A DNA stretch of 64,000 bases from Streptomyces griseocarneus. Its GTDB lineage: Bacteria; Actinomycetota; Actinomycetes; Streptomycetales; Streptomycetaceae. The stretch's first letter is position 1. Each line of letters opens with the position of its first letter. The translations under genes were made by a program, and so were the position numbers. Under the pieces are notes generated by a model. It saw only the letters and a list, made by a program, of their open reading frames with translations, was not told where the DNA came from and searched no databases. The stretch is from contig NZ_BNBL01000012.1 of assembly GCF_014655595.1 (NCBI RefSeq), positions 135,135-199,134 on the forward strand. Reading direction: 5' to 3'. This document shows positions 28,360 to 37,441 of this stretch, piece after piece.

Positions 28360-29382
28360 ATGCTGATCGCTCAGCGCCCCTCGCTGACCGAAGAGGTCGT
28401 CGACGAGTTCCGCTCGCGGTTCGTGATCGAGCCGCTCGAGCCGGGCTTCGGCTACACCCTCGGCAACTCCCTGCGTCGTACGCTCCTCTCCTCGATCCCG
28501 GGTGCGGCGGTCACGTCCATCCGCATCGACGGTGTCCTGCACGAGTTCACCACCGTGCCGGGCGTCAAGGAGGACGTCACCGACCTCATCCTGAACATCA
28601 AGCAGCTGGTCGTCTCCTCGGAGCACGACGAGCCGGTCGTGATGTACCTGCGCAAGCAGGGTCCGGGTCTGGTCACCGCCGCCGACATCGCCCCGCCGGC
28701 CGGCGTCGAGGTGCACAACCCCGACCTGGTCCTGGCGACCCTGAACGCCAAGGGCAAGCTGGAGATGGAGCTGACCGTCGAGCGCGGTCGCGGCTACGTC
28801 TCCGCCGTCCAGAACAAGCAGGTGGGCCAGGAGATCGGCCGCATCCCGGTCGACTCCATCTACTCGCCGGTTCTCAAGGTCACCTACAAGGTCGAGGCGA
28901 CCCGTGTCGAGCAGCGCACCGACTTCGACAAGCTGATCGTCGACGTCGAGACCAAGCAGGCCATGCGCCCGCGCGACGCCATGGCGTCCGCCGGTAAGAC
29001 CCTGGTCGAGCTGTTCGGTCTGGCCCGCGAGCTCAACATCGACGCCGAGGGCATCGACATGGGCCCGTCCCCCACGGACGCCGCCCTGGCCGCCGACCTG
29101 GCGCTGCCGATCGAGGAGCTCGAGCTCACCGTTCGGTCGTACAACTGCCTCAAGCGCGAGGGCATCCACTCCGTGGGTGAGCTCGTCGCCCGCTCCGAGG
29201 CCGACCTGCTCGACATCCGCAACTTCGGTGCGAAGTCGATCGACGAGGTCAAGGCGAAGCTGGCTGGCATGGGCCTGGCCCTCAAGGACAGCCCGCCCGG
29301 ATTCGACCCGACCGCCGCCGCGGACGCCTTTGGCGCCGACGACGACGCGGATGCCGGGTTCGTGGAGACCGAGCAGTACTGA
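28360..29382 (+). CDS. rpoA: RNA polymerase alpha subunit
   Basis: A 340-residue protein. The N-terminal domain (about 1-230) dimerises and scaffolds beta/beta', with LGNSLRRTLLSSIPGAAV. The C-terminal domain (about 245-310) has the DNA/regulator-binding helix-hairpin-helix (LKREGIHSVGELVARSEADL). An acidic tail ends at EQY. The ATG at 28360 is preceded by GAAGGA. Confidence 0.98.
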   Translation: MLIAQRPSLTEEVVDEFRSRFVIEPLEPGFGYTLGNSLRRTLLSSIPGAAVTSIRIDGVLHEFTTVPGVKEDVTDLILNIKQLVVSSEHDEPVVMYLRKQGPGLVTAADIAPPAGVEVHNPDLVLATLNAKGKLEMELTVERGRGYVSAVQNKQVGQEIGRIPVDSIYSPVLKVTYKVEATRVEQRTDFDKLIVDVETKQAMRPRDAMASAGKTLVELFGLARELNIDAEGIDMGPSPTDAALAADLALPIEELELTVRSYNCLKREGIHSVGELVARSEADLLDIRNFGAKSIDEVKAKLAGMGLALKDSPPGFDPTAAADAFGADDDADAGFVETEQY

Positions 29383-29424
29383 CGGTCTTCGGCTGCGGGT
29401 CCGCTTCGGTTGATCGCGCAGTTC

Positions 29425-29448
29425 CCCGCGCCCCTTACGGGGCGCGGG
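29425..29448 (+). repeat. interspersed Streptomyces intergenic hairpin
   Basis: A perfect 10-bp stem (29425-29434 with 29439-29448, loop TTAC) embedded in the motif GCGCAGTTCCCCGCGCCCC. From memory this sequence family recurs in intergenic regions of many Streptomyces genomes; I cannot verify its copy number from one window. It lies between rpoA and rplQ. Confidence 0.55.
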
Positions 29449-29526
29449 TCTCCGACAGGCGACCGCCTGCTCGGATACTGACTCCGGTACCTGATACGGC
29501 CGGGGCAGACACCTAGGAGAAACACC

Positions 29527-29991
29527 ATGCCGCGTCCCACCAAGGGTGCCCGTCTGGGCGGCGGTGCCGCGCACGAGAAGCTGATGCTGGCGAACCTCGC
29601 CAAGTCGCTCTTCGAGCACGGCCGCATCACGACGACCGAGGCCAAGGCCCGCCGCCTGCGTCCGGTCGCCGAGCGCCTGATCACCAAGGCGAAGAAGGGC
29701 GACATCCACAACCGTCGCCAGGTGCTGCAGACGATCACCGACAAGGGCATCGTCCACACCCTCTTCACCGAGATCGCCCCGCGCTTCGCCGAGCGTCCGG
29801 GTGGCTACACCCGCATCACCAAGATCGGTAACCGTCGTGGCGACAACGCCCCGATGGCCGTTATCGAGCTGGTCGAGGGCGAGATCGCGAAGAAGGCGAC
29901 CGTCGCCGAGGCCGAGGCCGCCACCAAGCGTGCGGTCAAGGAGTCCGAGGCTGCTGCCGAGGCTCCGGCCGAGGAGTCGAAGGACGCCTGA
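29527..29991 (+). CDS. rplQ: 50S ribosomal protein L17
   Basis: A 154-residue protein near the exit tunnel. The core is residues 1-118 (RPTKGARLGGGAAHEKLMLAN ...), followed by an actinobacterial Ala/Glu-rich tail. It is the last gene of the alpha operon and is closed by a hairpin before truA. Confidence 0.97.
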   Translation: MPRPTKGARLGGGAAHEKLMLANLAKSLFEHGRITTTEAKARRLRPVAERLITKAKKGDIHNRRQVLQTITDKGIVHTLFTEIAPRFAERPGGYTRITKIGNRRGDNAPMAVIELVEGEIAKKATVAEAEAATKRAVKESEAAAEAPAEESKDA

Positions 29992-30011
29992 CAACGCTGA
30001 TGCGTGTCAGT

Positions 30012-30044
30012 GACGGGCCCGCCCCTTCCGGGGGCGGGCCCGTC
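30012..30044 (+). terminator. terminator after rplQ
   Basis: A perfect 14-bp stem (30012-30025 with 30031-30044) and loop TTCCG. It ends the alpha operon. Confidence 0.85.
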
Positions 30045-30068
30045 CCGCATTTCTGAGAGGAACACTCG

Positions 30069-30923
30069 GTGAGTGACGAGGTGGCGCCCGGTTTCGTCCG
30101 GGTGCGGCTGGACCTGTCGTACGACGGCAAGGACTTCTCCGGCTGGGCGAAGCAGCGCCAGGGGCAGCGCACGGTCCAGGGCGAGATCGAGAGCGCGATC
30201 CGGACCGTGACCCGGTCCGAGCAGACGTACGAGCTGACGGTCGCCGGCCGTACGGACGCCGGGGTGCACGCGCGCGGCCAGGTCGCGCACGTCGACCTGC
30301 CGGCCGAGGTGTGGGCCGAGCACGAGGACAAGCTGCTGCGCCGGCTCGCCGGCCGGCTGTCGCACGACGTCCGCGTGTGGCGCGCCGCAGAGGCGCCGGC
30401 CGGTTTCAACGCGCGCTTCTCCGCGATCTGGCGGCGCTACGCCTACCGGGTCGTCGACCACCCGGGCGGGGTGGACCCGCTGTTGCGGGGTCATGTCCTG
30501 TGGCACGACTGGCCGTTGGACGTCGACGCGATGAATGCCGCTGCGCAGAAGCTCGTCGGCGAGCACGACTTCGCGGCGTACTGCAAGAAGCGCGAGGGTG
30601 CGACGACCATCCGCACGCTGCAGCAGCTGAGTTGGGAGCGGGACGCGTCCGGCATCATCACGGCGACCGTGCGCGCGGACGCCTTCTGCCACAACATGGT
30701 GCGCTCGCTGGTCGGCGCGATGCTGTTCGTCGGCGACGGCCACCGTCCGGTGGACTGGCCGGGCAAGGTGCTGGCCGCCGGGGTGCGGGACTCGGCGGTG
30801 CACGTCGTGCGGCCGCACGGGCTGACGCTGGAGGAGGTCGGTTACCCGGCCGACTCCGAGCTGGCCGCCCGCAACCGGGAAGCGCGCAACAAGCGGACGC
30901 TTCCCGGCGCGGGCTGCTGCTGA
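30069..30923 (+). CDS. truA: tRNA pseudouridine(38-40) synthase
   Basis: A 284-residue enzyme that isomerises uridines 38-40 in the anticodon stem. The catalytic Asp is D63 in GRTDAGVHA. It contains the later conserved CHNMVRSLVG block. The start is GTG at 30069 with GAGAGGAA upstream. It follows rplQ after a terminator, so it may have its own promoter or depend on read-through. Confidence 0.96.
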   Translation: MSDEVAPGFVRVRLDLSYDGKDFSGWAKQRQGQRTVQGEIESAIRTVTRSEQTYELTVAGRTDAGVHARGQVAHVDLPAEVWAEHEDKLLRRLAGRLSHDVRVWRAAEAPAGFNARFSAIWRRYAYRVVDHPGGVDPLLRGHVLWHDWPLDVDAMNAAAQKLVGEHDFAAYCKKREGATTIRTLQQLSWERDASGIITATVRADAFCHNMVRSLVGAMLFVGDGHRPVDWPGKVLAAGVRDSAVHVVRPHGLTLEEVGYPADSELAARNREARNKRTLPGAGCC

Positions 30924-30932
30924 TCCGTCAGG

Positions 30933-30957
30933 GGGGCCTGGCGGTGCGTCAGGCCCC
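30933..30957. terminator. bidirectional hairpin between truA and glycosyltransferase
   Basis: GGGGCCTG (30933-30940) pairs with CAGGCCCC (30950-30957). It overlaps the last codons of the minus-strand gene (end 30949) and can serve both convergent genes. Confidence 0.6.
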
Positions 30958-33072
30958 TTCGGCGGCGGGCAGGTTCACGGCCAGGTCGCTGGACATGGTG
31001 AAGTACGGGCGGACGCCCGAGACCGTGGGGTAGAGGTCGGTCTTGTTGCGGTCGACGATGTCGCCGATGAGCCGGCCGACGCGGATGGGCTCCGCGCCGG
31101 GGGTGATCCGCAGGGCCAGGTCCCACGTCGTGGCCTCGCCGTCGGCCCGCGCGGCGCGCAGCGCCTCGTAGGGGACGGTGACGCGGAAGGTCGCGGGGTC
31201 CACGACCTCGACGTCCGCGGACACCTCGGACGCGGTCTCGCCGCGCGGGGTGCCGATGACCAGGGGGTTGCTCTCGGCGGTGAACTCCGTGCCGTGCAGG
31301 GTGCCTTCGACCGTGAGCGCCTCGTCGTCCGCCCGCACCGAGCGGGCCTCGGCGTGGGCGTCGCGGTGCCAGGCGCGCAGGGCGAGGTAGCCGTCCACGG
31401 TGGGGTAGGGCACCCACCAGGTGAACGGGGCGCCCGGCAGCGGCTCGAGCTCCACCAGGCCGCGGCCCTCGGCGAGGTGCGAGACCACGCGGCGGCGGGC
31501 CTTGTCCTCGGCGCGCACCACGTGCAGGTCCCAGCGGCCCTCGCCCAGGCGCAGTTCGCTGCGCCGGAGCACGGCCGTCCAGGGGCCGCCGTCGGTGGTG
31601 GGCGGGAGCAGCGGGACGGCGACCGGCTTGCCCTCCTTGCGGCGGGTGACGGTCAGGGAGAGCTGTTCGCCGCTGAGGCCCTTGCTCTGGACGAGGACGT
31701 GGATGTCGCCGGCGGCGTCGATCCGGCAGGAGGCCACCGGGCGCAGCGGCTTGCGGACGACGATGTCCTTCAGGACGGTCTTGACCGGCGGCTTGGCGGC
31801 CTTGGCCACCGGGCGGCGGCGCAGCGGTCGGATGATCTTTCCGGCGGTGCGGCGCAGCAGCTTGCCGAGCGGGACCTGCTCGGGCTCGGCGGCTGCGGCG
31901 CCGGCCGGCGCGGGTGCGGCGGCGCGGGCGCGGGGGCCGCCGAGGCTGTCGATCAGTTCGAGGTACGCGTCGGCGATGCGTTCGGGGGCGTAACGCCGGG
32001 CGGATTCGCGGGCCGCCGTGCCCATGGCGCGGCGCAGGTCGTCGTCCTCGATGAGCTTGAGGAGGCCCTTGGCGATGGCGTCGCTGTCGCCGACGGGGAC
32101 GAGCAGGCCGTCCGTGCCGTCGGTGATGATCTCGCCGGGGCCGTGCGGGCAGTCGGTGGCGACGACGGGGACGCCGCAGCCCATGGCCTCGACGATCGTC
32201 ATGCCGAAGGACTCCTCGCGGGAGGTCACGGCGGCGATGGAGCCCTTGGCCCACTCGGTCTCGATGGGGGAGTGGGCGCCCATCAGCGTCACGGCCTCGT
32301 GCAGGCCGAGCCGGTCGATCTGGGCGCGCAGCTTGGGCAGCTCGGGGCCGCGGCCGTAGATGCGCAGCTTCCAGTCGGGGCGGGTGGCGGCGACGGTCTC
32401 CCAGGCCTTGACCAGCAGGTCGTAGCGCTTGACCGGGATGAGGCGGCCGGCGGCGACGACCAGCTTGGCGCTGCCGTCGGAGGGCTCGACCTCGGACGGG
32501 GGGCAGCCGTTGGGCAGGCAGACGATCTTGGTCTTGACGTCCGGGAACTGCTCGCGGTGGGTGCGCGCGTCCGCCTCGGAGACGGTGGTGTGCGCGTCCA
32601 GGTGCGGGATGGAGGCGTCCTGGTAGGCGCGGATCGTCGGCTCGTGGGTGCCGTAGATCCGGTGCTCCTGGCCGATCCGCAGGTAGCGGTCCTGGCCGAA
32701 CTCCGCGAGGTACATCACCAGGCCGGGGCGGGTGGCCACCACGACGTCGGCGTCGGTCTCCGCGAGGTGTGCGGCGACGCGCTGGTCGGTGAGGGCGTTG
32801 AAGTGCGCGCCCTTGGCCTCCACCGGCGGGATGTACTGGCTGTCCTGCCCCAGCAGGTCGTTCTCGCGGTCCGCGCCCTTCTCGGCCCGCTGGTCGATGA
32901 GGTTGACCAGCTTGACCTTGGGGTGCAGGGGGAGGCTGGGCTTCTCGCCGGTCCTCATGGTGGACACGATCTCGACGTCGTGCCGGGCGGCGAGTGCGCT
33001 CGCGACATTGAACGTGGACCGGATCGTGCCGCCGATGCCGTAGGCGTTCTGCAAAAGGAAAGAGATCTTCAT
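30949..33072 (-). CDS. GT4-family glycosyltransferase with C-terminal extension
   Basis: A 707-residue protein. Residues 1-379 form a GT-B fold of family GT4: GIGGTIRS near the N-terminus, AAGRLIPVKRYD (phosphate-binding Arg/Lys) near 207-218 and EESFGMTIVEAMGCGVPVVA (the EX7E motif) near 286-306. An Ala/Pro linker (about 380-400) leads to a beta-rich region of about 300 residues (SCRIDAAGDIHVLVQSKG ...), an arrangement seen in teichoic acid and other wall-polymer glycosyltransferases. No signal peptide. The ATG at 33072 overlaps no neighbour. The polymer is unknown; a wall glycopolymer is plausible. Confidence 0.85.
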   Translation of the reverse strand: MKISFLLQNAYGIGGTIRSTFNVASALAARHDVEIVSTMRTGEKPSLPLHPKVKLVNLIDQRAEKGADRENDLLGQDSQYIPPVEAKGAHFNALTDQRVAAHLAETDADVVVATRPGLVMYLAEFGQDRYLRIGQEHRIYGTHEPTIRAYQDASIPHLDAHTTVSEADARTHREQFPDVKTKIVCLPNGCPPSEVEPSDGSAKLVVAAGRLIPVKRYDLLVKAWETVAATRPDWKLRIYGRGPELPKLRAQIDRLGLHEAVTLMGAHSPIETEWAKGSIAAVTSREESFGMTIVEAMGCGVPVVATDCPHGPGEIITDGTDGLLVPVGDSDAIAKGLLKLIEDDDLRRAMGTAARESARRYAPERIADAYLELIDSLGGPRARAAAPAPAGAAAAEPEQVPLGKLLRRTAGKIIRPLRRRPVAKAAKPPVKTVLKDIVVRKPLRPVASCRIDAAGDIHVLVQSKGLSGEQLSLTVTRRKEGKPVAVPLLPPTTDGGPWTAVLRRSELRLGEGRWDLHVVRAEDKARRRVVSHLAEGRGLVELEPLPGAPFTWWVPYPTVDGYLALRAWHRDAHAEARSVRADDEALTVEGTLHGTEFTAESNPLVIGTPRGETASEVSADVEVVDPATFRVTVPYEALRAARADGEATTWDLALRITPGAEPIRVGRLIGDIVDRNKTDLYPTVSGVRPYFTMSSDLAVNLPAAEGA

Positions 33073-33284
33073 GGCGGTGTGTGCGCGGCCCGTCGTCGGC
33101 GGCGCGTCCGTCCTTCCCCCGTGGCCTGGGTGATGTCCGGGTCGTCCCGTGCTGATCGGCCCGTTGGATTTTGTTGTGCGGTCCGATCCGCCGGTTAAGA
33201 CCGTTGGGAGGGATTTCGGTTGCCTGCGCAGCCTACATTGTGGCTTGGGTCACGTCGCAAGAAGGTGTGAGGAGGACCGGCGCG

Positions 33285-34112
33285 GTGAGTGCTGGGAGGC
33301 GCGGAAGGGTGCGGAGGCGGTCGGTGGCGGCGGGTGCCGCCGTGGCCGCGGTGCTGGGGCTTACGGCCGGCTGTCAAGGCGGCGGGCCCGGCGCGGCGGT
33401 CGGCGGCGGGAGCGCCGAGACCGTCGAGGGCAAGGACGAGCCGCAGGTGGTGCGGGTGCGGGAGGCCGGCCGGCTCGGGCAGGTGGAGCTGGGGCCCGGG
33501 GAGGTGCCGGGCCTGGTGATCGAGCGGGGCTCCGCCGGGACCGCCGGGCACGGCCGCCCGGACACGGACCGGGAGGCCTGCCGTCCGCTGGTGGTCGCGC
33601 TGGGCTCGCAGCCGCAGCCCGCGCCGGTGGCGTCCGTCGTGGACACCTTCGCGGCGCCCGCCGGGGGCCGGGGCTCCCAGGGCCTGCTGGGCACGATCCG
33701 GGTCTCCGCCTATGAGGGCGACGGCGCGCGCAGAACGCTGGGCGAGCTGCGCGAGGCCGCGGCGGAGTGCGCGGACGGCTTCGGGATGACGACGGGCGAG
33801 GGCGAGCCGCAGCGGTTCGAGGCGGTACGGGTCCTGCCCGCGCCGGCGCTGGGCGACGAGGCCATGGCGTACCGCCTGGTCAACGCGGCCGAGCGGGCGC
33901 CGAGCCTGGTCACGGTCGTCCGCAGCGGGAACACCCTGTCGATGTTCTTCGCCACCAACCTGGCCGACCCCGGGGGCGTGGAGGTCCCGGAGCGGCTGGT
34001 GGCCGCGCAGGTCGCGAAGGTGGAGCGGCCGGCCGTGGCGCCGACCGCGCACCCCCGCCTCGCCGAGGCGGGCGAGGCGGGCGCCGGCGACGGCGGCGAG
34101 GCGGCGGAGTAG
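33285..34112 (+). CDS. putative secreted lipoprotein
   Basis: A 275-residue protein with an Arg-rich N-region, hydrophobic segment and lipobox LTAGC ending at C30. The mature part has no recognised enzyme motif. GEVPGLVIERGSAGT and YRLVNAAERAPSLVTVVRSGNTLSMFF resemble actinobacterial lipoproteins of unknown function. The start is GTG at 33285 with GAGGAGGAC upstream. It converges with the membrane protein at 34121, leaving eight bases between them. Confidence 0.75.
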   Translation: MSAGRRGRVRRRSVAAGAAVAAVLGLTAGCQGGGPGAAVGGGSAETVEGKDEPQVVRVREAGRLGQVELGPGEVPGLVIERGSAGTAGHGRPDTDREACRPLVVALGSQPQPAPVASVVDTFAAPAGGRGSQGLLGTIRVSAYEGDGARRTLGELREAAAECADGFGMTTGEGEPQRFEAVRVLPAPALGDEAMAYRLVNAAERAPSLVTVVRSGNTLSMFFATNLADPGGVEVPERLVAAQVAKVERPAVAPTAHPRLAEAGEAGAGDGGEAAE

Positions 34113-34120
34113 CGGGGCGG

Positions 34121-35482
34121 TCAGCTCTCCTCCTTCTTGGGGGAGGCCGACCCGGACGGCGAGCCGGAGGGGCTCGCCGGCGCCGAGGGCTTCGCCGACG
34201 CGGCGGCGGACGGCTTGCCCGCGGCGGTCGCCTGGGCGTTGGCGCGGGCCATGATGCGGCGGAAGGTGTAGCCCGAGACGTCGCGGCCGGCCTGGAGGGC
34301 CTTGGTGTCGTCGGAGGGCACGGCCTCGCCGTTGGTGTAGCCGGCGACGGTGAAGTAGGCGTAGCGGCCCTCGGCGTTCGCCGTCAGCCGGCAGGCGGTG
34401 TTGCGGCAGAAGGTGGGCGCGTCGCCGCCGGTGAGGGACTCGATGTTGCCGGTGGACTGGGCCTTGGCCTTGTCGGCGGCGGCCTTGTCGTCGAACACGG
34501 CGACGCCGACGGTGACCGCGACGCCGTCCCGTACGTACGTGGCGCGCAGCACCTTGCGGCAGCCGGTGTCCTTGAGGACCTGGCCGAGGCCGTTCTGGGC
34601 GGCCGAGTCGCAGTCGGTGGTGGTGGCCGTGTCGACGCGCTTGTAGACGCGCTTGTCGAGGCTGGGCCGGGAGTGCGGGAAGAGCGTCTTGGTGGTGAGC
34701 GGCGCCTTGTCCTTGTCCTGGCTGGCGATGAACTCACGGGGGTTGGGCGGGGCCACCGGGGAGAAGGTGGGCTCGGCGCTCGCCGAGGGGCCGGGGTGCT
34801 TGTCGGCGACCGGCTTGCTCTTGTCGCCCTTGTCCGACAGGACCACGGCGGTGGCCACGACGGCGGCGAGCACCGCGGCGGCCAGCACGCCGCCGCCGAT
34901 CATCAGCACCTTGCGGCGCCGGCCGCGGGCGGCGGTGGCCTCGGCGAGGTGGTTCCAGTCCGGGGCCTGGCCGCCGGCGCCGGGTATCTGGTGGGGCGCG
35001 CCGCCGCCGCCGAAGGCCGGCGGCTGGGGCTGGGGCTGCGGCTGGTGCGGGGGCTGGGCTGCGGCTTGGGGCTGGGGCTGCAGCTGGGGCTGCTGGGCCT
35101 GCTGGGCCTGTCCCCAGGCCGACCGGGGGTCGGGGGTCTGCCCGGGCGCGGGCTGCTGCGGCTGCCAGGCGGGCAGGGGGGCGCCGCCGCCCTGCGGTGC
35201 GGCGGGAGGCTGCGGTGCGGGGGCGGGTGCGGGCGCGGGCGCGGGTGCCGGGGCCGCCGGGGCCTGCGGCTGGGGGGCCTGCGGAGCCTGAGGCTGTGGC
35301 GCCTGGGGCTGCTGAGGCTGCTGAGGCTGCTGCGGCCCCTGGGACTCCGGGCCCTGCCCGGCCGGGGCCGGTGCGGCCCCCGGTGCGGCCGGCTGCGGCG
35401 GCGGGGGCGGCGGCCCCCACGGCGGCGTGGACGGCTGCGACTCCCCCGGGGGCCCGTACGGCCCTGCCTGCCCGAAACTCAT
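34121..35482 (-). CDS. proline/glutamine-rich single-pass membrane protein
   Basis: A 453-residue protein. Residues 1-175 are low-complexity Pro/Gln/Ala repeats; a basic stop RGRRRK precedes one transmembrane helix at about 191-215; the remaining C-terminal part is outside the membrane and contains cysteines (DCDSAAQNG, TGCRKV, FCRNTACR) and ends in a Ser/Pro/Ala/Lys tail. This topology suits a cytosolic disordered arm and an extracellular sensing or folding domain. ATG at 35482 is used; another ATG three codons upstream (35491) exists and neither has a ribosome site, so leaderless translation is possible. Function unknown. Confidence 0.65.
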   Translation of the reverse strand: MSFGQAGPYGPPGESQPSTPPWGPPPPPPQPAAPGAAPAPAGQGPESQGPQQPQQPQQPQAPQPQAPQAPQPQAPAAPAPAPAPAPAPAPQPPAAPQGGGAPLPAWQPQQPAPGQTPDPRSAWGQAQQAQQPQLQPQPQAAAQPPHQPQPQPQPPAFGGGGAPHQIPGAGGQAPDWNHLAEATAARGRRRKVLMIGGGVLAAAVLAAVVATAVVLSDKGDKSKPVADKHPGPSASAEPTFSPVAPPNPREFIASQDKDKAPLTTKTLFPHSRPSLDKRVYKRVDTATTTDCDSAAQNGLGQVLKDTGCRKVLRATYVRDGVAVTVGVAVFDDKAAADKAKAQSTGNIESLTGGDAPTFCRNTACRLTANAEGRYAYFTVAGYTNGEAVPSDDTKALQAGRDVSGYTFRRIMARANAQATAAGKPSAAASAKPSAPASPSGSPSGSASPKKEES

Positions 35483-35539
35483 GGCGTGCATCGTAAACCG
35501 GTTGGTCAAGGGCCCCCGGCACCGGAGAGAATCCCCCTC

Positions 35540-37168
35540 ATGGGACATGTGGAAGCGGCACACCTCGAGTACCAGCTCCCGGACGGCAGGACGCTGCTCG
35601 GCGATGTGTCGTTCCGGGTCGGGGAGGGCGCCTCGGTGGCCCTCGTCGGGGCCAACGGCGCGGGCAAGACCACGCTGCTGCGGCTGATCTCCGGCGAGCT
35701 CCAGCCGCACGGCGGCACCGTGACGGTCACCGGCGGCCTCGGCGTGATGCCGCAGTTCGTGGGGTCCGTACGGGACGACCGTACGGTCCGTGACCTGCTG
35801 GTCTCCGTGGCCCACCCGCGCATCCGCGAGGCGGCCCGGGCGGTCGACGCGGCCGAGCTCGCGATCATGGAGCGGGACGACGAGGCCGCGCAGATGGCCT
35901 ACGCCCAGGCGCTCTCCGACTGGGCCGAGGCCCGCGGCTACGAGGCCGAGACCACGTGGGACATGTGCACCGCGGCCGCGCTCGGCGTCCCGTACGACAA
36001 GGCCCAGTGGCGCCAGGTGCGCACCCTCTCCGGCGGCGAGCAGAAGCGCCTGGTGCTCGAGTCGCTGCTGCGCGGCACCGACGAGGTGCTGCTGCTGGAC
36101 GAGCCGGACAACTACCTCGACGTCCCCGGCAAGCGCTGGCTGGAGGAGAAGCTGCGCGAGACGAAGAAGACCGTGCTCTTCGTCTCCCACGACCGCGAGC
36201 TGCTGGCCCGGTCCGCCGAGAAGATCATCAGTGTCGAGCCGGGCCCGGCGGGCAGCGACGTGTGGGTGCACGGCGGCGGCTTCGGCACGTACCACCAGGC
36301 CCGCAAGGACCGGTTCGCGCGCTTCGAGGAGCTGCGCAAGCGCTGGGACGAGAAGCACGCCCAGCTGAAGAAGCTGGTGATCAACCTCCGGCAGGCCGCC
36401 GCGGTCAGCCACGACATGGCCTCCCGCTACGCCGCCGCCCAGACCCGGCTGCGCAAGTTCGAGGAGGCGGGCCCGCCCCCGGAGCCGCCGCGCGAGCAGG
36501 ACATCCGGATGCGGCTGCGCGGCGGCCGTACCGGCGTCCGCGCCCTGACCTGCGCGAACCTCGAGCTCACCGGCCTGATGAAGCCGTTCGACCTGGAGGT
36601 CTTCTACGGCGAGCGGGTCGCGGTGCTGGGCTCGAACGGCTCCGGGAAGTCGCACTTCCTGCGCCTGCTCGCCGGGGACGCCGGGAACCCGGTGGCGCAC
36701 ACGGGGACGTGGAAGCTGGGCGCGCGCGTCGTGCCCGGGCACTTCGCGCAGACCCACGCCCACCCGGAGCTCATCGGGCGCACCCTGGCCGACATCCTGT
36801 GGACCGAGCACGCCCGGGACCGCGGCCAGGCCATGTCCGCGCTGCGCCGCTACGAGCTGGAGAAGCAGGGCGACCAGCCCTTCGAGAAGCTGTCGGGCGG
36901 CCAGCAGGCGCGCTTCCAGATCCTGCTGCTCGAGCTGGCCGGGACGACGGCCCTGCTGCTGGACGAGCCGACGGACAACCTGGACCTGGAGAGCGCGGAG
37001 GCGCTGCAGGAGGGGCTGGAGGCGTACGAGGGGACGGTGCTGGCGGTGACGCACGACCGTTGGTTCGCTCGTTCGTTCGACCGCTTCCTGGTATTCGGTT
37101 CCGACGGGCATGTGAGGGAGGTCTCGGAGGCCGTCTGGGACGAGGCGAGGGTCGTGCGGAAGCGCTGA
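35540..37168 (+). CDS. ABC-F family ATPase
   Basis: A 542-residue protein with two ABC modules and no transmembrane helix. The first has GANGAGKT (37-44), LSGGE near 163 and DEPDNYLD near 188. The second has GSNGSGKS near 363, LSGGQ near 451 and DEPTDNLD near 474. The linker (about 240-310) is long and charged. ABC-F proteins act on ribosomes; some protect against antibiotics, others regulate translation. The ATG at 35540 follows GGAGAG. Whether it confers resistance cannot be decided from sequence. Confidence 0.9.
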   Translation: MGHVEAAHLEYQLPDGRTLLGDVSFRVGEGASVALVGANGAGKTTLLRLISGELQPHGGTVTVTGGLGVMPQFVGSVRDDRTVRDLLVSVAHPRIREAARAVDAAELAIMERDDEAAQMAYAQALSDWAEARGYEAETTWDMCTAAALGVPYDKAQWRQVRTLSGGEQKRLVLESLLRGTDEVLLLDEPDNYLDVPGKRWLEEKLRETKKTVLFVSHDRELLARSAEKIISVEPGPAGSDVWVHGGGFGTYHQARKDRFARFEELRKRWDEKHAQLKKLVINLRQAAAVSHDMASRYAAAQTRLRKFEEAGPPPEPPREQDIRMRLRGGRTGVRALTCANLELTGLMKPFDLEVFYGERVAVLGSNGSGKSHFLRLLAGDAGNPVAHTGTWKLGARVVPGHFAQTHAHPELIGRTLADILWTEHARDRGQAMSALRRYELEKQGDQPFEKLSGGQQARFQILLLELAGTTALLLDEPTDNLDLESAEALQEGLEAYEGTVLAVTHDRWFARSFDRFLVFGSDGHVREVSEAVWDEARVVRKR

Positions 37169-37230
37169 GGGGCGCCTGGCGCGGGCCCGGGCCGGGGGGC
37201 GCCGCCCCGTCACCGGTGGGACCATGTGTT

Positions 37231-37260
37231 TTGACCCCGCCGGTACCGGCCCGGTACTCT
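37231..37260 (+). promoter_or_regulatory. rplM-rpsI promoter
   Basis: TTGACC (37231-37236), an 18-bp spacer and TACTCT (37255-37260). The upstream context TGTTTTGACCCC matches that of the rpsL promoter. The leader to rplM is about 175 bases. Confidence 0.7.
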
Positions 37261-37441
37261 ACGAGTTCGTTATGCGTATTGGCTTGGTCGTTCTCACGCG
37301 AGGGGCCCTTACGCTTGTTCACCAGGCTGATCGCCGGTGGCCGGCACTCGGGTTGCGTCCCCGATGTGCGGCCAATGCCGTGTGATCGTCCCGTGTGGAC
37401 CGTGTCAGGACCCACTCACTGAAGAAGCGAAGGCTACGACC

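Noticed and set aside
33767..37225. Very long open frames across the lipoprotein, membrane protein and ABC-F genes
   Set aside because: They join unrelated genes in other frames; only the parts with motifs and start sites are real.
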